Notes: a model not told the origin generated them from the letters alone. A stretch of 64,000 nucleotides of DNA from Cladocopium goreaui (GCA_947184155.2 CAMXCT020002724.1:124001-188000); one strand, 5' to 3'; counted from the first letter of the stretch, positions 1 through 11,364 are shown. Numbers and translations: made by a program.

Positions 1-254
1 TGGGTATGGAGATATTTCATGAGATATTCACTGTGGGTAACCACAGGGGCAACCGATGGCAACCGTATCTAGACCGCATATGTTTGTATGATCTATGTGG
101 TTTGGCTGGAATTGGAGGATGAACCCTCAATTTACGCACTTTAATCGGAAAATGATTATAAACCACGGGGTTTGGGGGCATCCTATTTTCAGACAAATCC
201 ATGTTCTACTGTATCAGCTTTAGATTGACTACTGACTACACAATCTACCTGCAG

Positions 255-351
255 TTAATTGCGGCCTTCGACCTCGCGATAGTTCGATCTGAATGGGCAC
301 TTGATCTACAGCCCCAACACCTGCAGATGACCAACTTTCGCAGCAACATCT
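255..351 (+). CDS. candidate internal exon, unknown protein
   Basis: A 97 nt open stretch lies between a CTGCAG acceptor and a canonical GTGAGT donor. It reads LIAAFDLAIVRSEWALDL followed by QPQHLQMTNFRSNI, starting in phase 0 and ending in phase 1. The mix of acidic, hydrophobic and aromatic residues looks like real helical protein, but no family is recognised. It is the first of several + strand exon-like islands in the first 11 kb that could belong to one gene. Seen: open frame and both splice signals. Inferred: that it is expressed. Confidence 0.45.
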
Positions 352-551
352 GTGAGTTTACACACAGATAATCTATCATAATCTATCACAACCTTAAACA
401 GTGCCCCCCAAAGATTAACATGTGATATTCGCATGACAAAAATAGAAGACTTTAGAATCCAAGTCAAGATCCACCTCAAACCTCAAGCTCAAATATCAGA
501 AACTTATTTTTCTATATCCTTTTGATATAATTACTGTGTTTTCCCCTATAG

Positions 552-718
552 CCCCTCCAATGGCAGGTGCTGGATACTGGCCCTCCCACGGGCCCCGGCC
601 CCTTCGGCGGCCCTGACGCCCCTACGATCCGCCCCACTCCCTGGGCGCCGGGGGGTGCCGGACTCAGCTGGGCTGAGCGGGTGCAGATGAATCAAGGGGA
701 GCTGGAGACAGGAGATTT
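552..718 (+). CDS. candidate Pro/Gly-rich exon
   Basis: A sharply GC-rich island follows a TATAG acceptor inside AT-rich DNA. One frame encodes a Pro/Gly-rich segment (DTGPPTGPGPFGGPDAP) followed by LSWAERVQMNQGELE. The end is not clear, because no single donor stands out before the purine-rich stretch at 715-785. The opposite strand is also open, as expected from the base composition, so strand and frame are uncertain. It could be a linker exon of the same gene as the exon at 255-351, but the phases do not join simply. Confidence 0.3.
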
Positions 719-719
719 G

Positions 720-2017
720 GGGGGGAGGGTGGTGGGAGGGGGAAGGATGTAAGGATGTGGGCAAGAGGGGAGGGGAAGGGGGGAGATGGTTTTATGAAAA
801 ACATTATTTAAATTTATTTAACATGATTTCACCAACAAAAGTTTGGTGATTTTTGATATCGTATAATGATTGTATAATGGGATTTTTGTGAAGATAGACT
901 GGGATAGAATTGGATATCATTTATCCAGATGGGAATGGTGACGTTCTTCCGATTTATGGAGAAACAACTTGTAGATGCTTATGGAATTTTATCATGGTAT
1001 GTTTCACATTGTTTCACTGACATCAAAGAGCCATGAAATTGACAAAATTATATACACCTTATATACACCTTATCAACGCTTGGAAACTATGAAATTCCAA
1101 GAGCACTTTGAATCTTAAAGCCCTAGGTGACAGTCGTTGCAGGGGGGGTGCCGTGATCTACACACTTTGTCAAACGCGAGACGGGCTGAGCACTCACTGT
1201 GTCACTGATTTAGCATGGCGGGGTTGATTGAAGGATGTTTTCCAGGTCCAAAAAACGGAGGGAGTAAACACTTACACCGAGGTTCACACAGCAACATCTT
1301 CCATCGCAGAGCTGGTATTCACAGTACACTGTACGCATTTGTATGCCCTCATCTTTGTGTCAGTAGCCCGAATCGGGAATGTTCTTGTTTCCTTCTGTTC
1401 GTTATCCTGTTCTCGTTTTCTTCCAACATCTCTTTTGCTGCCTTTTCCCTTGCGTTTCGTCCTAAAGAAGATTGTAATGACGATAGATCATTGTTTTGTT
1501 TTTGTGTTTTTATTGTTGTGTGATTTTCTGCTAGCCCTCGAGAGAAACGCAACTATGTACTGCACTGTACTTATATGATGCTCTTTTATCATTGTTTTCA
1601 CGACACAATTTTAGAGTACTGCTGCCGGGTTTTGGTTTCTTATTGCTTATCATGACTACATTGATGTCACCCCAGAAATGGGTGATGGAAAAAAATCTAT
1701 AGTATACACACCCCTATTTGTACGGGCAAATGCGCATCAGCTTCAGCATCAAAACATCTCAACAAAATCAATCGAGTCTGGATATTCTAATATATTCTAA
1801 TCTCCATTTCTAGTTGACCAAAAAACTAGTCAAAAAACTAGTCATCCATAGTCATCCCAGTAAATTTCCTCAATCCCCAATTGTTTGTTTCATCCCAACA
1901 TCTCCATTTTTTGGTCGTTCAATCATCTTAAATCCCCACGTGTCCATGCGATAAAAAATCCTGAGCCATTGATACAGATGAACTTCAATCCGAAATTATC
2001 ATGTTTTACCCAATGTT
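720..2017. other. no confident gene
   Basis: A G-rich tract (715-785) is followed by AT-rich DNA. A stretch after TTTTCCAG at 1242-1310 is open (VQKTEGVNTYTEVH) and could be a small exon, but the downstream frame becomes low-complexity hydrophobic sequence, so it is not called. Confidence 0.5.
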
Positions 2018-2019
2018 TA

Positions 2020-2120
2020 CCCTCTGATAATTTAACATAGCTATTGAAAATGGCCCATGTATAGTGAGTTTTTCCATTAAAAATGGTGATTTTCTATAGT
2101 TATGTTAGTTTACCAGAGGG
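2020..2120. mobile_element. TA-flanked MITE, copy 1
   Basis: A 101 bp element starts CCCTCTGATAA and ends TTTACCAGAGGG, so its ends are near-perfect inverted repeats, and it is flanked on both sides by TA. The interior is AT-rich and itself partly palindromic (TTAACATAGCTATTGAAAATGG and its complement, in short blocks). It has no coding capacity. Termini and length match the copies at 7449, 39667, 43184, 44195 and 58768. Confidence 0.85.
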
Positions 2121-2208
2121 TAATATACTGTACAATGCTTAAATCATCAAAAAACTAAGGATCTTTTCATGGTGAACTTCCAGCATTTCCTCCCGTGTTC
2201 CGTTGCAG

Positions 2209-2330
2209 CGACAGGAGACGCTTTGGGCACCCCGCCGCCCATGGCCGGCACCCGGGCCCTGCACCCGCTGAAGCTCCGCGTGCGCTGGGCGCAGGCCGAG
2301 CACCACGTGGAAGCGCAGCCACAAGACACG
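2209..2330 (+). CDS. candidate internal exon, unknown protein
   Basis: A GC-rich 122 nt island follows a TTGCAG acceptor and ends before GTGCCACG. In the preferred frame it gives TGDALGTPPPMAGTRALHPL and then KLRVRWAQAEHHVEAQPQDT, entering in phase 1 and leaving in phase 0. The abrupt GC contrast with both flanks argues for a real exon. Other frames are partly open too, so the peptide is provisional. No family recognised. Confidence 0.4.
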
Positions 2331-2403
2331 GTGCCACGTTCCGAGACCGGGAGTGACCGGTAGAAGACCGGTAGAAGTGGGCTGGGAAAACTCCGGAGGC
2401 TAC

Positions 2404-2480
2404 ACATATATAATTTATATAATTATATATATATACATATATCATATATATATATACATATATCATATATATATATATTC
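2404..2480. repeat. TA-rich microsatellite
   Basis: An alternating TA/TATC tract. The longer open frames around it on both strands are artefacts of this tract. Confidence 0.9.
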
Positions 2481-2975
2481 AATCCATAATGTAAATGTGA
2501 ATGAAGATAAATAGATATTGTTGTAATGGATGAATATGGATGAGCGATACGGCTATAATAGATGAACATGACTACTTGTGTCTTGTAACTATGTAAAAAC
2601 TGTGCATATATATATATATTATACACACGCACATGCGTGTGCGTATTTGATTTGATTTGTTGATTTAGTTTGATCAACTTATGTGATAAAAATCTAGGTT
2701 TGTCAAGGATGAAGGACATATTAAGGACATATGGCACTTGGACAATGGCCTTGCCATGGATGGCTGGTGTATGCTGGTGTTGGGTTGTGCCACAGACCTC
2801 CAAGAATTGGGGTCAATGCATGAGTGTTATGTCCCGACTTTCTATTGTATACTTACCAGTTCCCCTTGTTCTACCCACATTAATTGCCAGTGATATTCCC
2901 TGCCGTTGTTTTATCATCAACAAGTCTGGCGAATGGCGATCCGAATACAGTTTCATCTGGGCCGAAGGACCAGCA

Positions 2976-3014
2976 GCCACTATAGTCACTATAGTCACTA
3001 TAGTCACTATAGTA
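2976..3014. repeat. 12 bp tandem repeat
   Basis: CACTATAGT is repeated about four times with a 9-12 bp rhythm. It encodes an artefactual TIVTIV peptide and is probably intronic. Confidence 0.85.
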
Positions 3015-3126
3015 AACCCGGATATCGTAAAGTTATAGAACAGGATCTTACTGTTCTATCTCTATGGAGGTTGCTACAAAAAGGGATGCTTGGATCAATT
3101 CGGATGTTGAATCGCCATGACTTCAG

Positions 3127-3249
3127 GTGGGGGACGTGAAAAACCGATTGGAGAAGATGCATGGCATTGCTTTCTCCCTGCAGCGTCTCATGCACCAAGG
3201 GCGGGCCACTTGGAAAAAACATGGAAACCCATGGGTCCCCCAGCAACAA
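3127..3249 (+). CDS. candidate coiled-coil exon
   Basis: After a CTTCAG acceptor, an open stretch reads VGDVKNRLEKMHGIAFSLQR then LMHQGRATW, a strongly helical segment with heptad-like spacing of V, L, M, I, L and L. Three in-frame donors are possible; the one at 3250 (GTCAAACC) keeps phase 0, matching the next candidate exon at 3405. No family recognised. Confidence 0.45.
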
Positions 3250-3404
3250 GTCAAACCTTATTATGGCTTATCAAATGTTATGAGACTTCCATCAACTCCT
3301 ATTAGGGGCGTATCAAACCGGGGGGTTCATAGATTTCGCCTTAGTTTTGTGGAGATGTTCTGCAGAAAACCCAAGTGATTCATCGCCTGGCCTCGTGCTG
3401 TTAG

Positions 3405-3497
3405 GAGCTGCGAGATAATGAAGCCTTGCAGCCGATGGCCGATAGCCAGCACCAGATTTATCTGTCGTTGCACCAGCGGGAGGCGCCTCCACGGACG
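3405..3497 (+). CDS. candidate helical exon
   Basis: A TGTTAG acceptor is followed by 31 codons: ELRDNEALQPMADSQHQIY then LSLHQREAPPRT, ending at GTTGCC with phase 0 on both sides. The segment is hydrophilic and helical and continues the character of the exon at 3127, from which it is separated by about 155 nt. The frame stays open to a TGA at 3531, so a terminal exon is also possible. Unknown protein. Confidence 0.45.
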
Positions 3498-5055
3498 GTT
3501 GCCGGCCGAAATCTTCAGATACCTGACCTGTTTTGACCCGAAAAAAAGGGGGTGGAGGATAGTTACCGCTGTGTACACTGCAATGTGGTGCCCCCAAACG
3601 TTATAAGTTGGTTAACAAAAGCCCCAGTAGCTATAGGCTATAAGTACCATAAACCATAGTTATTGGAGTTATAAACCAACTTAGCTATCTTGGGGGCCTC
3701 ACATTGTGGCTATTGTTGATTTTTCTTTTAAACTCATGGAAACATGAAGCAACATGAAATTATCTTTAGACAGCGGGTTTCTGATGGCATGTGCTGCATG
3801 TGACCATGTACAGAGAATTTGAATCAATTTGCTGATTTCATGACATCGAATTGAATGGCAAGTTCCAAATGTCTGAATTTCATGAAAATGGGAAAAATGG
3901 AATAAATATCATTGCAGCTTCCATTTTGGGTATCTTTTCGGGCTGGATTTGGCCATTGGCCGACCATGGTACAGGGCCGCGTGTAAAAAAATGCCCTGCC
4001 AGACGAAACGCCAAGGATTAAATTGCAGATGCCTGGGTTATCGGTGCCTAGTGCAACGACAGTACCAGAAAGGATCACCGGCGCTGGATTGAAAGAGTTG
4101 CTTGGAAGGCATCTGATGCAATGATTTTTTTGCAATGTGGTTTTTAGCCAGTTGAAACGATGATAAGGATTTTGTTAACATCTATGAACAATGGTGGAGA
4201 GAGATGCAAGATAATTATCATCATACAACACATATGATCCAATATGCATTATCGTTATTGCTTTTGGATCCTTGTCTGACGTCATGATCGTGGCCTTCAA
4301 AAAACGATGGAATTATGATGGAATTTCAATATCCGAGCAGCCGAGGCAGATCCAGAAAGACCATGGGATTCGAAGTGATCACATCAATCTCACCTTTTTT
4401 GGTCATCCTTTGAGGGATGATATGAGCATCTCTGATCAAGGGGTCGCAGCTGGAGGATGAAGCTTGGCCTTGGAATTTATCTGGGTCTCGGCAGGTCGAG
4501 TCTTTTTTATGGGATATCGTTGACATCAGGAGGAACTTGTTGAAAAAGGTAAGCTCTGAGATTTCTTTAGGGGGTGGTGATCAAACATAGCTGTGGAAAC
4601 TTGCCGGTCTGTGGAAGATTTGAGTCGAAAAATTACCTTACCTATTAGATTGCCGGAGGGTAGGAGTTTTCATTGGGATGCTCACGGTGTGGCCTGGCAG
4701 AAGTTTCCAACACAAAGTCGGTAGACGGACAGTCGGTATTACTTCTGTTCACAACGGGGGAATGCTTTCAGATCACACAGAATATAATATAATAAAATAT
4801 AATATTATATTTTACTATATAACATGACATAACATAACATGATATTATAATATATTATATATACATATGCATACATACATATTATATATTATGTGTGTGT
4901 GTGCGCAATTTTTTGCATACATTGCATACATTGCATACATTGCATACATGAATTTTATTTGTCACACCAAAATGAAGCATTCCGATGTTCCATAGTTGGG
5001 CCCACTCCCTACTTGAGACCCACTTCCCCCGGCAAGCGACGTTTGGAACGCTGAG
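3498..5055. other. AT-rich, no confident gene
   Basis: Contains a polypurine tract (3540-3550), AT-rich runs at 4780-4905 and a 9 bp tandem TGCATACAT (four copies, 4914-4949). An open stretch after TTGCAG at 4029 was considered and not called. Confidence 0.5.
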
Positions 5056-5156
5056 GCATCAGCGTGTCTATTGTATCTGCTGCACAGAGGCGCCAGGCGG
5101 AGCGTGTGGAGCGTGCGGCCACCTTGGCCGGCATGCAGCTGAGTGCGCAAGGGCGG
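5056..5156 (+). CDS. candidate charged coiled-coil exon
   Basis: A 101 nt GC-rich stretch enters in phase 1 after GCTGAG and reads ISVSIVSAAQRRQAERVERA then ATLAGMQLSAQGR, ending before GTGACC in phase 0. The RRQAERVERAATLAG part has the charge pattern of an amphipathic helix. It contains no ATG at its start, as expected for an internal exon. No family recognised. Confidence 0.45.
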
Positions 5157-5739
5157 GTGACCAGGCTGCGAGTAGGAAAAAGAGAATTCGAATGGTGATC
5201 TAACTGTAAAATGATGGTAGGGAGTCTGACTGATTGTAGGGTAATTAGCTGTAAAATTGATGAAAATTGGTCAAATGGCCTAAAATTGACACAAAAAAAC
5301 GATTTGGGAGTTATGATATTTCGTCCAGATGAATCAAATTCAAAGATCCCAGGGGGCCACAGCTATGTTGGTGATTTTTCAGGGTAGCAAAGGGGGCGAA
5401 ATCTGAGGTCTTAGATGAATCAGTGACTCGGCTGAGATGAGACACACATGATGTGGATGTAGTTTACCATAAGGCTAGATTCGAATTCTTGAATTCCTAT
5501 GAACTTGAACTACTTTGGAGGACAATTTGCCGAATGGACATGGCTATGGTTGGGTTCTTGTCAATTTGGTGTTGGTTTGCAAGTGTGGAGGCAGGTATCA
5601 TCCGCGGCTCACTTGCTTGCCGTGGAAGAGTGTGCCGTCGGGAATAGTATATTTCTAGGTACAGTGAAATAATGTGAAACCACCATTGTGATCGATGATG
5701 CATAGTCAGTCTTACTACGCATGTTTTTAATCTGTGCAG

Positions 5740-5820
5740 ATTTCCCAACCCCCATTTTGGATGTTTTGGAGCCTGCTTTTCTGGTACTATTTGGACTATT
5801 TGAAGTACTTGGGCATTGTG
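5740..5820 (+). CDS. candidate transmembrane exon
   Basis: After a TGTGCAG acceptor, 27 codons read ISQPPFWMFWSLLFWYYL then DYLKYLGIV, a long aromatic hydrophobic run typical of a membrane segment, before GTCCTAGG. An overlapping frame is also hydrophobic (EPAFLVLFGLFEVLG), so the frame is unsure. If real, the protein encoded in this first region has a membrane anchor. Confidence 0.3.
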
Positions 5821-5925
5821 GTCCTAGGCATTATGGATCAGAGCCTTCCCGGATAGCGATACTCTCTTGGAAGGTAATTTCAGACCTGTGCATAATACAT
5901 ATCCTTCAAGCGATGCCCACCAAAT

Positions 5926-6030
5926 TTACCATACATATTTTTTGTGCAACCGTGTGGTAAGCGATGGGACCTTCCCAAATTTGTCGATGTCCTTTTCGTG
6001 AACCTTGAGTTTCCGAGATTGCTTGTATGT
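5926..6030. repeat. dispersed repeat, AGCGATGGGACC family
   Basis: About 100 bp starting near TTTACCATA and containing GTGTGGTAAGCGATGGGACC, then CTTCCCAAATTTGT, is about 90% identical by eye to 35660-35765, with a shorter partial copy at 35494-35540. No terminal inverted repeats were found, so the class is unknown. Confidence 0.7.
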
Positions 6031-6227
6031 TCGCAACATGTCATGGATTTCAAAATGAAGATGTAAGAATGTATAGTCAGTATACATTATATATATAATA
6101 TACTGCATCTATTGTTATATATATTTGGTCTATTATATATATATACATATATAAATAAATAATATTATATGATGTATAAATGTTATATATATATATTATA
6201 TATAGTGAAAAACGATAGAAAGTGCAG

Positions 6228-6302
6228 ATGCCCTTTAAACGATCCCAACTCCAGGAAGCTGTGGAGGCTGCGATCCAGGCTTCCCATCCCAGTCAAGCGG
6301 GG
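6228..6302 (+). CDS. candidate helical exon
   Basis: Between AGTGCAG and a canonical GTGAGTGCC donor, 25 codons read MPFKRSQLQEAVEAAIQASH then PSQAG. Both ends are phase 0. The segment is a clean amphipathic helix. The ATG at the start is probably an internal Met. No family recognised. Confidence 0.45.
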
Positions 6303-6785
6303 GTGAGTGCCTGGGACCGGCCTTGGGAAATGCCCATGAAAAACTGGGAAAATCATGGGAAGATCCACTATAAATGGAGGTTGCAATGGGAAGATCATGG
6401 GAACATGGTGGGAAAAGGTAGGAAAATATGGGACAAGAACCTATACCATGGAGGTTTCTAGATGGGCAAATCATCACACTAAATGGAAAATTGTCAGGTT
6501 TACCCGAGCATGGGATGATGTGAGTTTCCCGGAAAAAATGGTTTGCTGTTTTTGTTGAAGCATTTTTGAAGCCACAAGCATGGGTTTGACCAGGTGACAT
6601 TTGATCACAAGTTGACACCTAAGGGGTGGCCTGACGGAGGGTGATCCCTAGTGGACATCATTTGTACAATGTCCAGACATTCCAGCCTTGCCTTCTTTGT
6701 GCCTAAGGTTATATTCCACTTCTTGCTGGAACAGGGGTAAAACCAATCAATTGCACCAGGAACGAAATATCTTAAACCAGACAGC

Positions 6786-6990
6786 GGAGAGAGAAGAGAG
6801 AAGAGAGAAGAGAGAAGAGAGAAGAGAGAAGAGAGAAGAGAGAAGAGAGAAGTGAGAAGAGAGAAGAGAGAAGAGAGAAGAGAGAAGAGAGAAGACAGAA
6901 GAGAGAAGAGAGAAGAGAGAAGAGAGAAGAGAGAACAGAGAGACGGAGAGATATATATAGAGAGATGGAGATAGAGATAGAGATAGAGAG
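6786..6990. repeat. AGAGAAG heptamer microsatellite
   Basis: About twenty head-to-tail copies of a 7 bp purine unit pass into GATAGA/GAGA. A period of 7 keeps all minus-strand frames open as Ser/Leu/Phe repeats, which are not genes. Confidence 0.95.
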
Positions 6991-7231
6991 ACCCCAAAAG
7001 GTTGGAGGGAGAGAACAAAATGCGACCTGCGAAGCCCTTCCAAACGCGAAATGAAGGTTGGGAATCGAACATTGCAATGGAAAATCCACATTAAAATCCA
7101 CCATTTATTTCATCAAAACCACCATTAAATCCACATAAATCCACCATTTATAGATTATTTCCCAGCTATAAACCTCCATTTCGAATGGGCTGATGACACC
7201 TTGTTGGTACCCATCAACTGAGGTCCCGTAG

Positions 7232-7372
7232 GTCCCGTGGAATTGGATGAGGACAACATGGGATTTGAAGACCTCGCTGAAGGTGACGAGGAGGCCGTTG
7301 GGGACTTCAACAAGGACGTGGCCGCACAGGAGCCGCGCTTCAGTGGCGTGGTGAACCAAGCGAAGGCCGCCG
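7232..7372 (+). CDS. candidate acidic exon
   Basis: After CCCGTAG the frame enters in phase 1 and reads PVELDEDNMGFEDLAEGDEE then AVGDFNKDVAAQEPRFSG, continuing to a possible GA donor at 7373; an earlier GC or GT donor after RFSG is also possible. The acidic DEDNMGFEDLAEGDEE run looks like genuine protein. I do not recognise the family with confidence. AT-rich sequence flanks it. Confidence 0.45.
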
Positions 7373-7448
7373 GAAAATGCGGCCGGAAAATTTCAACATC
7401 CCGAGGGATGATCGGGATGATCCCAAGTTTGGAGAATGACCCTTGGTA

Positions 7449-7548
7449 GCCTCTGGTGAACTAACATAGCAATGGAAAATCACCATTCTTAATGGGAAAA
7501 TCCACTATAAATAGCCATTTTCCATTGCTATGTTAGTTCACCAGAGGG
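7449..7548. mobile_element. TA-flanked MITE, copy 2
   Basis: A 100 bp element between TA dinucleotides, with ends GCCTCTGGTGAA and TTCACCAGAGGG. The interior is an almost perfect palindrome around a central GGGAAAATCCAC. It lies between two candidate exons, in a presumed intron. Confidence 0.85.
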
Positions 7549-7745
7549 TAGCCTTGGTACATATCCCCCAGGAAGCCAACTTGGAAACTGTGGCAGGCTC
7601 GACAATGCAGAAGGAACCTTTGGGAAGACATGAAGCATGGGATTTTGACACGGTGTTTAGATCCACAGGACCTTAAATGCGTGAAGTGAAGCATACATTC
7701 GATGTGATTTGATCAATGCAGACCTTAACACATCCGTTTTGCCAG

Positions 7746-7787
7746 GCGATAGCTTCGCACTATCGGATGGAGGACTACATCAGCCGT
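7746..7787 (+). CDS. candidate micro-exon
   Basis: A 42 nt stretch between TTGCCAG and the strong donor GTGAGTAAG gives AIASHYRMEDYISR, phase 0 on both sides. Its short length makes it uncertain; the frame remains open beyond the donor as far as the stop near 7914. Confidence 0.35.
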
Positions 7788-8749
7788 GTGAGTAAGAGGA
7801 GTGGCTATAGACTGACACTGCTGATGCAGAAGACCAAGAAGGAGCCAGCTTTTGAACATGGCAGAACAGAATTGCGAGGGTTGTTTCACTTAAATAGACA
7901 ATTTATTCGCACATAAACCATCATAAATCAAAAGGACATTAAATTGGTAGCGACGTTCTTTCCTATACTGCAAGGCAATGGATGGACGGGTGTTTTTGGG
8001 GCAATCTTCCGGCCCAAAAACAGTGGGTTTGATGTTTCAAGGGTTACGTCTCCGCCAGCAAAACGTGCCGTCGCAATACAAATCACAATTACAATCATCG
8101 TAATAATTCAAAATAAAAATAATAATAATCATCATCATGAATCATGAATAACAATGGGTTTTTGATGATTCTTGTGTGTTCACATTGTCCACAATGCTGA
8201 TAGGTATTATATCAACTGACATCTCCGCACAAAATATGAGTTCAATCAACGAGAATGATGGCTGAAATCTTACAAGGTAAACCCCTGATCTGCAGTGGCG
8301 GACCCCAACTGGACCCCAACGAGCCACGATGTGTTTGTTCATTATGTGCCTACACTACATGTATGTCTATGTTATTTCTACACAAAATGTGGAAACACAT
8401 ATTATAGATCGATGTTGATGATAGTATTGTCCATCTATATTCACACTACTGGTCAATTCAGGTTAACGGCTTTTATTGGTTCTAACGTGCAATGCAGTAT
8501 ATATCCCCATGGCATACAAATTCAATGCAAGTTGATAGATTTACACTGACAGTATTGTGCAACACTTAGTGACTTAGTTCTGTTACATCGCCTTGATGAA
8601 TATATGAACCAAATACGATCAATTCCAGTACAGCATATGCCTAAATTATGGAACTATAGTAAATCATATAGAGGGGCATGTTAATGTTGTCCGTGCCTCA
8701 AAGAGCGCGGGCGCTTTCCTTGTTCTTGCATCATTTCTTTGATTTCTCC

Positions 8750-9870
8750 CACTTGATGCTACGTTACTAGATCTTGTCTCGCACTTGCCCATCGACTTGA
8801 TGCTACATCACCAACCGGTGGCTATGTCTCGCAAGCCAGTCTCCAAAACCGGGCTGGTTTGCCTATCACCTGTTCTTGTGGACAAGTCTCAACACTGGAA
8901 CATGAGATATGGGAGTGCCAATATGTGCCGGAGATTTTGAACAGACCTCGCACGCCTTCAAACCCCATCCTGATGCGATTGGGATGGCCTGTATGTACCA
9001 CCGATGACGAAGCCATTTTAGCTTGGATGATCGCATGCCCCAAGCGATCGTTAGCCCTCAGATATAAGCCTCCGAGTAACCTGTTGACGTTAATATCCAT
9101 TTCGCAGTTTGTTTCATCCTGCAGAATCCTTTTCTCTTTTTATTGACAGCTAACTGTTCTTCAGTTTTTGACGTGTCTTATACTGTAACCTACCGGTATA
9201 TCCGGTATCAAGTTCTTTTGGTACACACTCAAATGGGCGGCGCTACGAGTGGCCGCCATCCACGTCAAGAGTCAAGATAATAAGATAAATAAGATGCTAC
9301 ATCACCATTTCTTGTTTTGCAGTTGGGTTAGGGGTGGGGGGGTGGGGTGTACTAACGTTCTCAAGAAGAGGCATGAAGAGGCGCTCTGGTTTCTGCTACG
9401 TTACTAGATCTTGTCTTGCACTTGGGTAAGGGGTGGGGGTGGTGGGGCGCATTAACGTTCTGAAGATGGTTTCTGCTACGTTACTAGATCTTGTCTTGCA
9501 CTTGGGTGAGGGGTGGGTGTAGTGGAGCGCATTAACGTTCTGAAGAAGAGGCGTTCTGGTTTCTGCTACGTCACTAGATCTTCTCTTGCACTTGCCCACC
9601 GGCTTGATGCTACGTCGCCATTTCTTGTCTTGCAGTTGGGTTAGGGGTACTGGGGTGGGGTGTACTAACGCTCTGAAGAAGAGGCATGAAGAGGCGTTCT
9701 GGTTTCTGCTACGTTACTAGATCTTGTCTTGCACTTGGGTAAGGAGTGGGGCTAGTGGGGTGCACTAACGTTCTGAAGAAGAGGCGTTCTGGTATGTGCT
9801 ACGTCACTATATTTTCTTGCCCTTGCCCATCGCCGACTTGATGCTACATCATGCTATACCACTAGATCTC
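8750..9870. repeat. 80-90 bp degenerate minisatellite
   Basis: CTGCTACGTTACTAGATCTT followed by a G-rich GGGTAAGGGGTGGGG stretch and ATTAACGTTCTGAAGAAGAG recurs with starts at about 9393, 9473, 9563, 9707 and 9798. Isolated copies occur at 8757 and near 9300. Units lose or gain internal blocks. The retroelement tail at 8800-9146 lies between the first copy and the main array. Confidence 0.85.
8800..9146 (+). pseudogene. 3' end of a LINE-type retroelement ORF
   Basis: An open frame without a clear start reads GGYVSQASLQNRAG, then ITCSCGQVSTLEHEIWECQ, then about 70 more residues including MRLGWP. The C-x-C-G-x(7)-H-x(3)-W-x-C arrangement is the Cys/His signature commonly found near the C-terminus of non-LTR retrotransposon polyproteins, after the reverse transcriptase or RNase H region. 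No reverse transcriptase motif precedes it, so this is a 5'-truncated remnant. It is embedded in the minisatellite that begins at 8750. Confidence 0.5.
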
Positions 9871-10630
9871 GTGCACTTGCGTCACTGGCTCTTTGTTTGA
9901 AAGAGTTGGAAAGTCTTGTGTAAAACAGAGATGAGCCATGCAGAGCGTAAAAGCATATCCAAAACATGTGCTTGAAGAAAACTCTTGTCCAAACGCATAG
10001 TAATTGCGAACTAAGACCCTCAAAATCAGACACCTTTGCAGGGTTTCGAGCTGTTTCAAAATCCAGATTCAAGATATAATCCCATCACCTTTAAATTAAA
10101 CACCCCATAAATGGTCCCAATTATGTGGAATTTCCCTACTAAACCATGGTTTCTAAGGGGGTGTTTAATGTTAGGGGGAAGGGTTCACCATTTCATGATG
10201 GCTGATTGAAGCCGATGCAGTGTGACAGTCCAGCACTCCTCAAGGCGCGATGGCCATGCTCATAGTCCTTGTATGTCCTTGTTACATCCCTTCTGGATTC
10301 TGGGCAAATAGAATTTAAGCTCAATAATTTGGTTAATAATTGTCCATCATCTTAGGTTTCTTCTGTATGACGCGCCGTGACTATAAATCCTGCAAGGTAT
10401 ACATAAGTAGTTACTTATTGGAACTGCTAACCATGTTTCTACCATATTTTTTCAGTACATACAGATGATTCCATTACTAAATAACATACTCGTAATTACG
10501 AATAATTACAAACACATACAAGTAAGCGCTATCAGATACAAGAGCTGCTACTGGTTACAAGCACTATGACAACTAGCCATTAACTTATCATAACGATGAT
10601 GGGACTAATAAGCATGGGTGGCAATCATGG
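9871..10630. other. no gene seen
   Basis: AT-rich sequence without convincing splice-flanked frames. A weak inverted pair (AAACACCCCATAAATGGT and GGGGGTGTTTAATG) spans about 10099-10170. Confidence 0.5.
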
Positions 10631-10639
10631 CAATAATGG

Positions 10640-11100
10640 CTAATAGCAACAACAATCTATGATTTCCACTGGCTAGATTCTATGGTTAGATTTCCCATAT
10701 TTCCGTATATTTCCATGGTCTATGGTAGTAATCATAATAGCAATAGCCAATAGTAATCGAACATCACAATTTTAATAGGTAAATCAACTAGAGATTGGTC
10801 ATTTGTACCAGTTTGCATACTGTTAGTTTACCAGAGGGTAATCAATAGCAATCTATGCTTTCCAGGGGCTAGACTCTATGATGAGATTTACCATATTTCT
10901 GTATATTTCCATTGTCGTTGGTAGTATATAATCATAATAGCAATAGCCAATAGTAATCGAACATCACCATTTTAATAGGTAAATCAACTAGAAATTGGTC
11001 ATTGGTACCAGTTCGCAATCTGTTAGTTTACCATAGGGTAATCGATAGCAATCTATGCTTTCCATTGGCTAGATTCTATGATTAGTTTTCCCACATGTTA
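10640..11100. repeat. 200 bp tandem repeat carrying MITE halves
   Basis: A unit containing AATCTATGCTTTCC, CATATTTC.GTATATTTCC and ATAGCAATAGCCAATAG occurs about 2.3 times. The last two copies are exactly 200 bp apart (for example the MITE end GTTAGTTTACCA at 10822 and 11022). Each copy ends with a right half of the MITE family (to 10838 and 11038, the second mutated to CCATAGGG), so a MITE half was amplified with the unit. Confidence 0.85.
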
Positions 11101-11282
11101 TGTATATCTCCTGTGTCTATAGCCAAAAGTAATCATTCGGCAGGCAGGTCCTATCTATCCATCGATCTATCTATACCCAGATTTCCTATTTCCTATGTCT
11201 ATATACCCAGATTATTCCACAGGACAAAGTCATTGGTTTTCTGGTCTTTCGCTTTCGGGGGCGATCGCTCTGCGTCCTACAG

Positions 11283-11364
11283 CTGGCAGTGGCCAAAGAC
11301 GCCCGAGGGCGTGGGGCGGGACGGTCCTTGCTGCGCTGGGCAGCACGGGAGGCCGGGAACCAGG
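11283..11364 (+). CDS. candidate Arg/Ala-rich exon
   Basis: After a CCTACAG acceptor, 27 codons read LAVAKDARGRGAGRSLLRW then AAREAGNQ, ending in phase 1 before a GA donor (GAAGAATC). It is strongly GC-rich against AT-rich flanks. It resembles a basic helical segment. No family recognised. Confidence 0.4.

Noticed and set aside
1215-1578. Overlapping hydrophobic frames
   Set aside because: Pyrimidine-rich composition explains them; two frames are equally open.
4029-4131. Possible exon MPGLSVPSATTVPERITG...
   Set aside because: Good acceptor (TTGCAG) but no convincing donor and an early stop; composition is not distinct.
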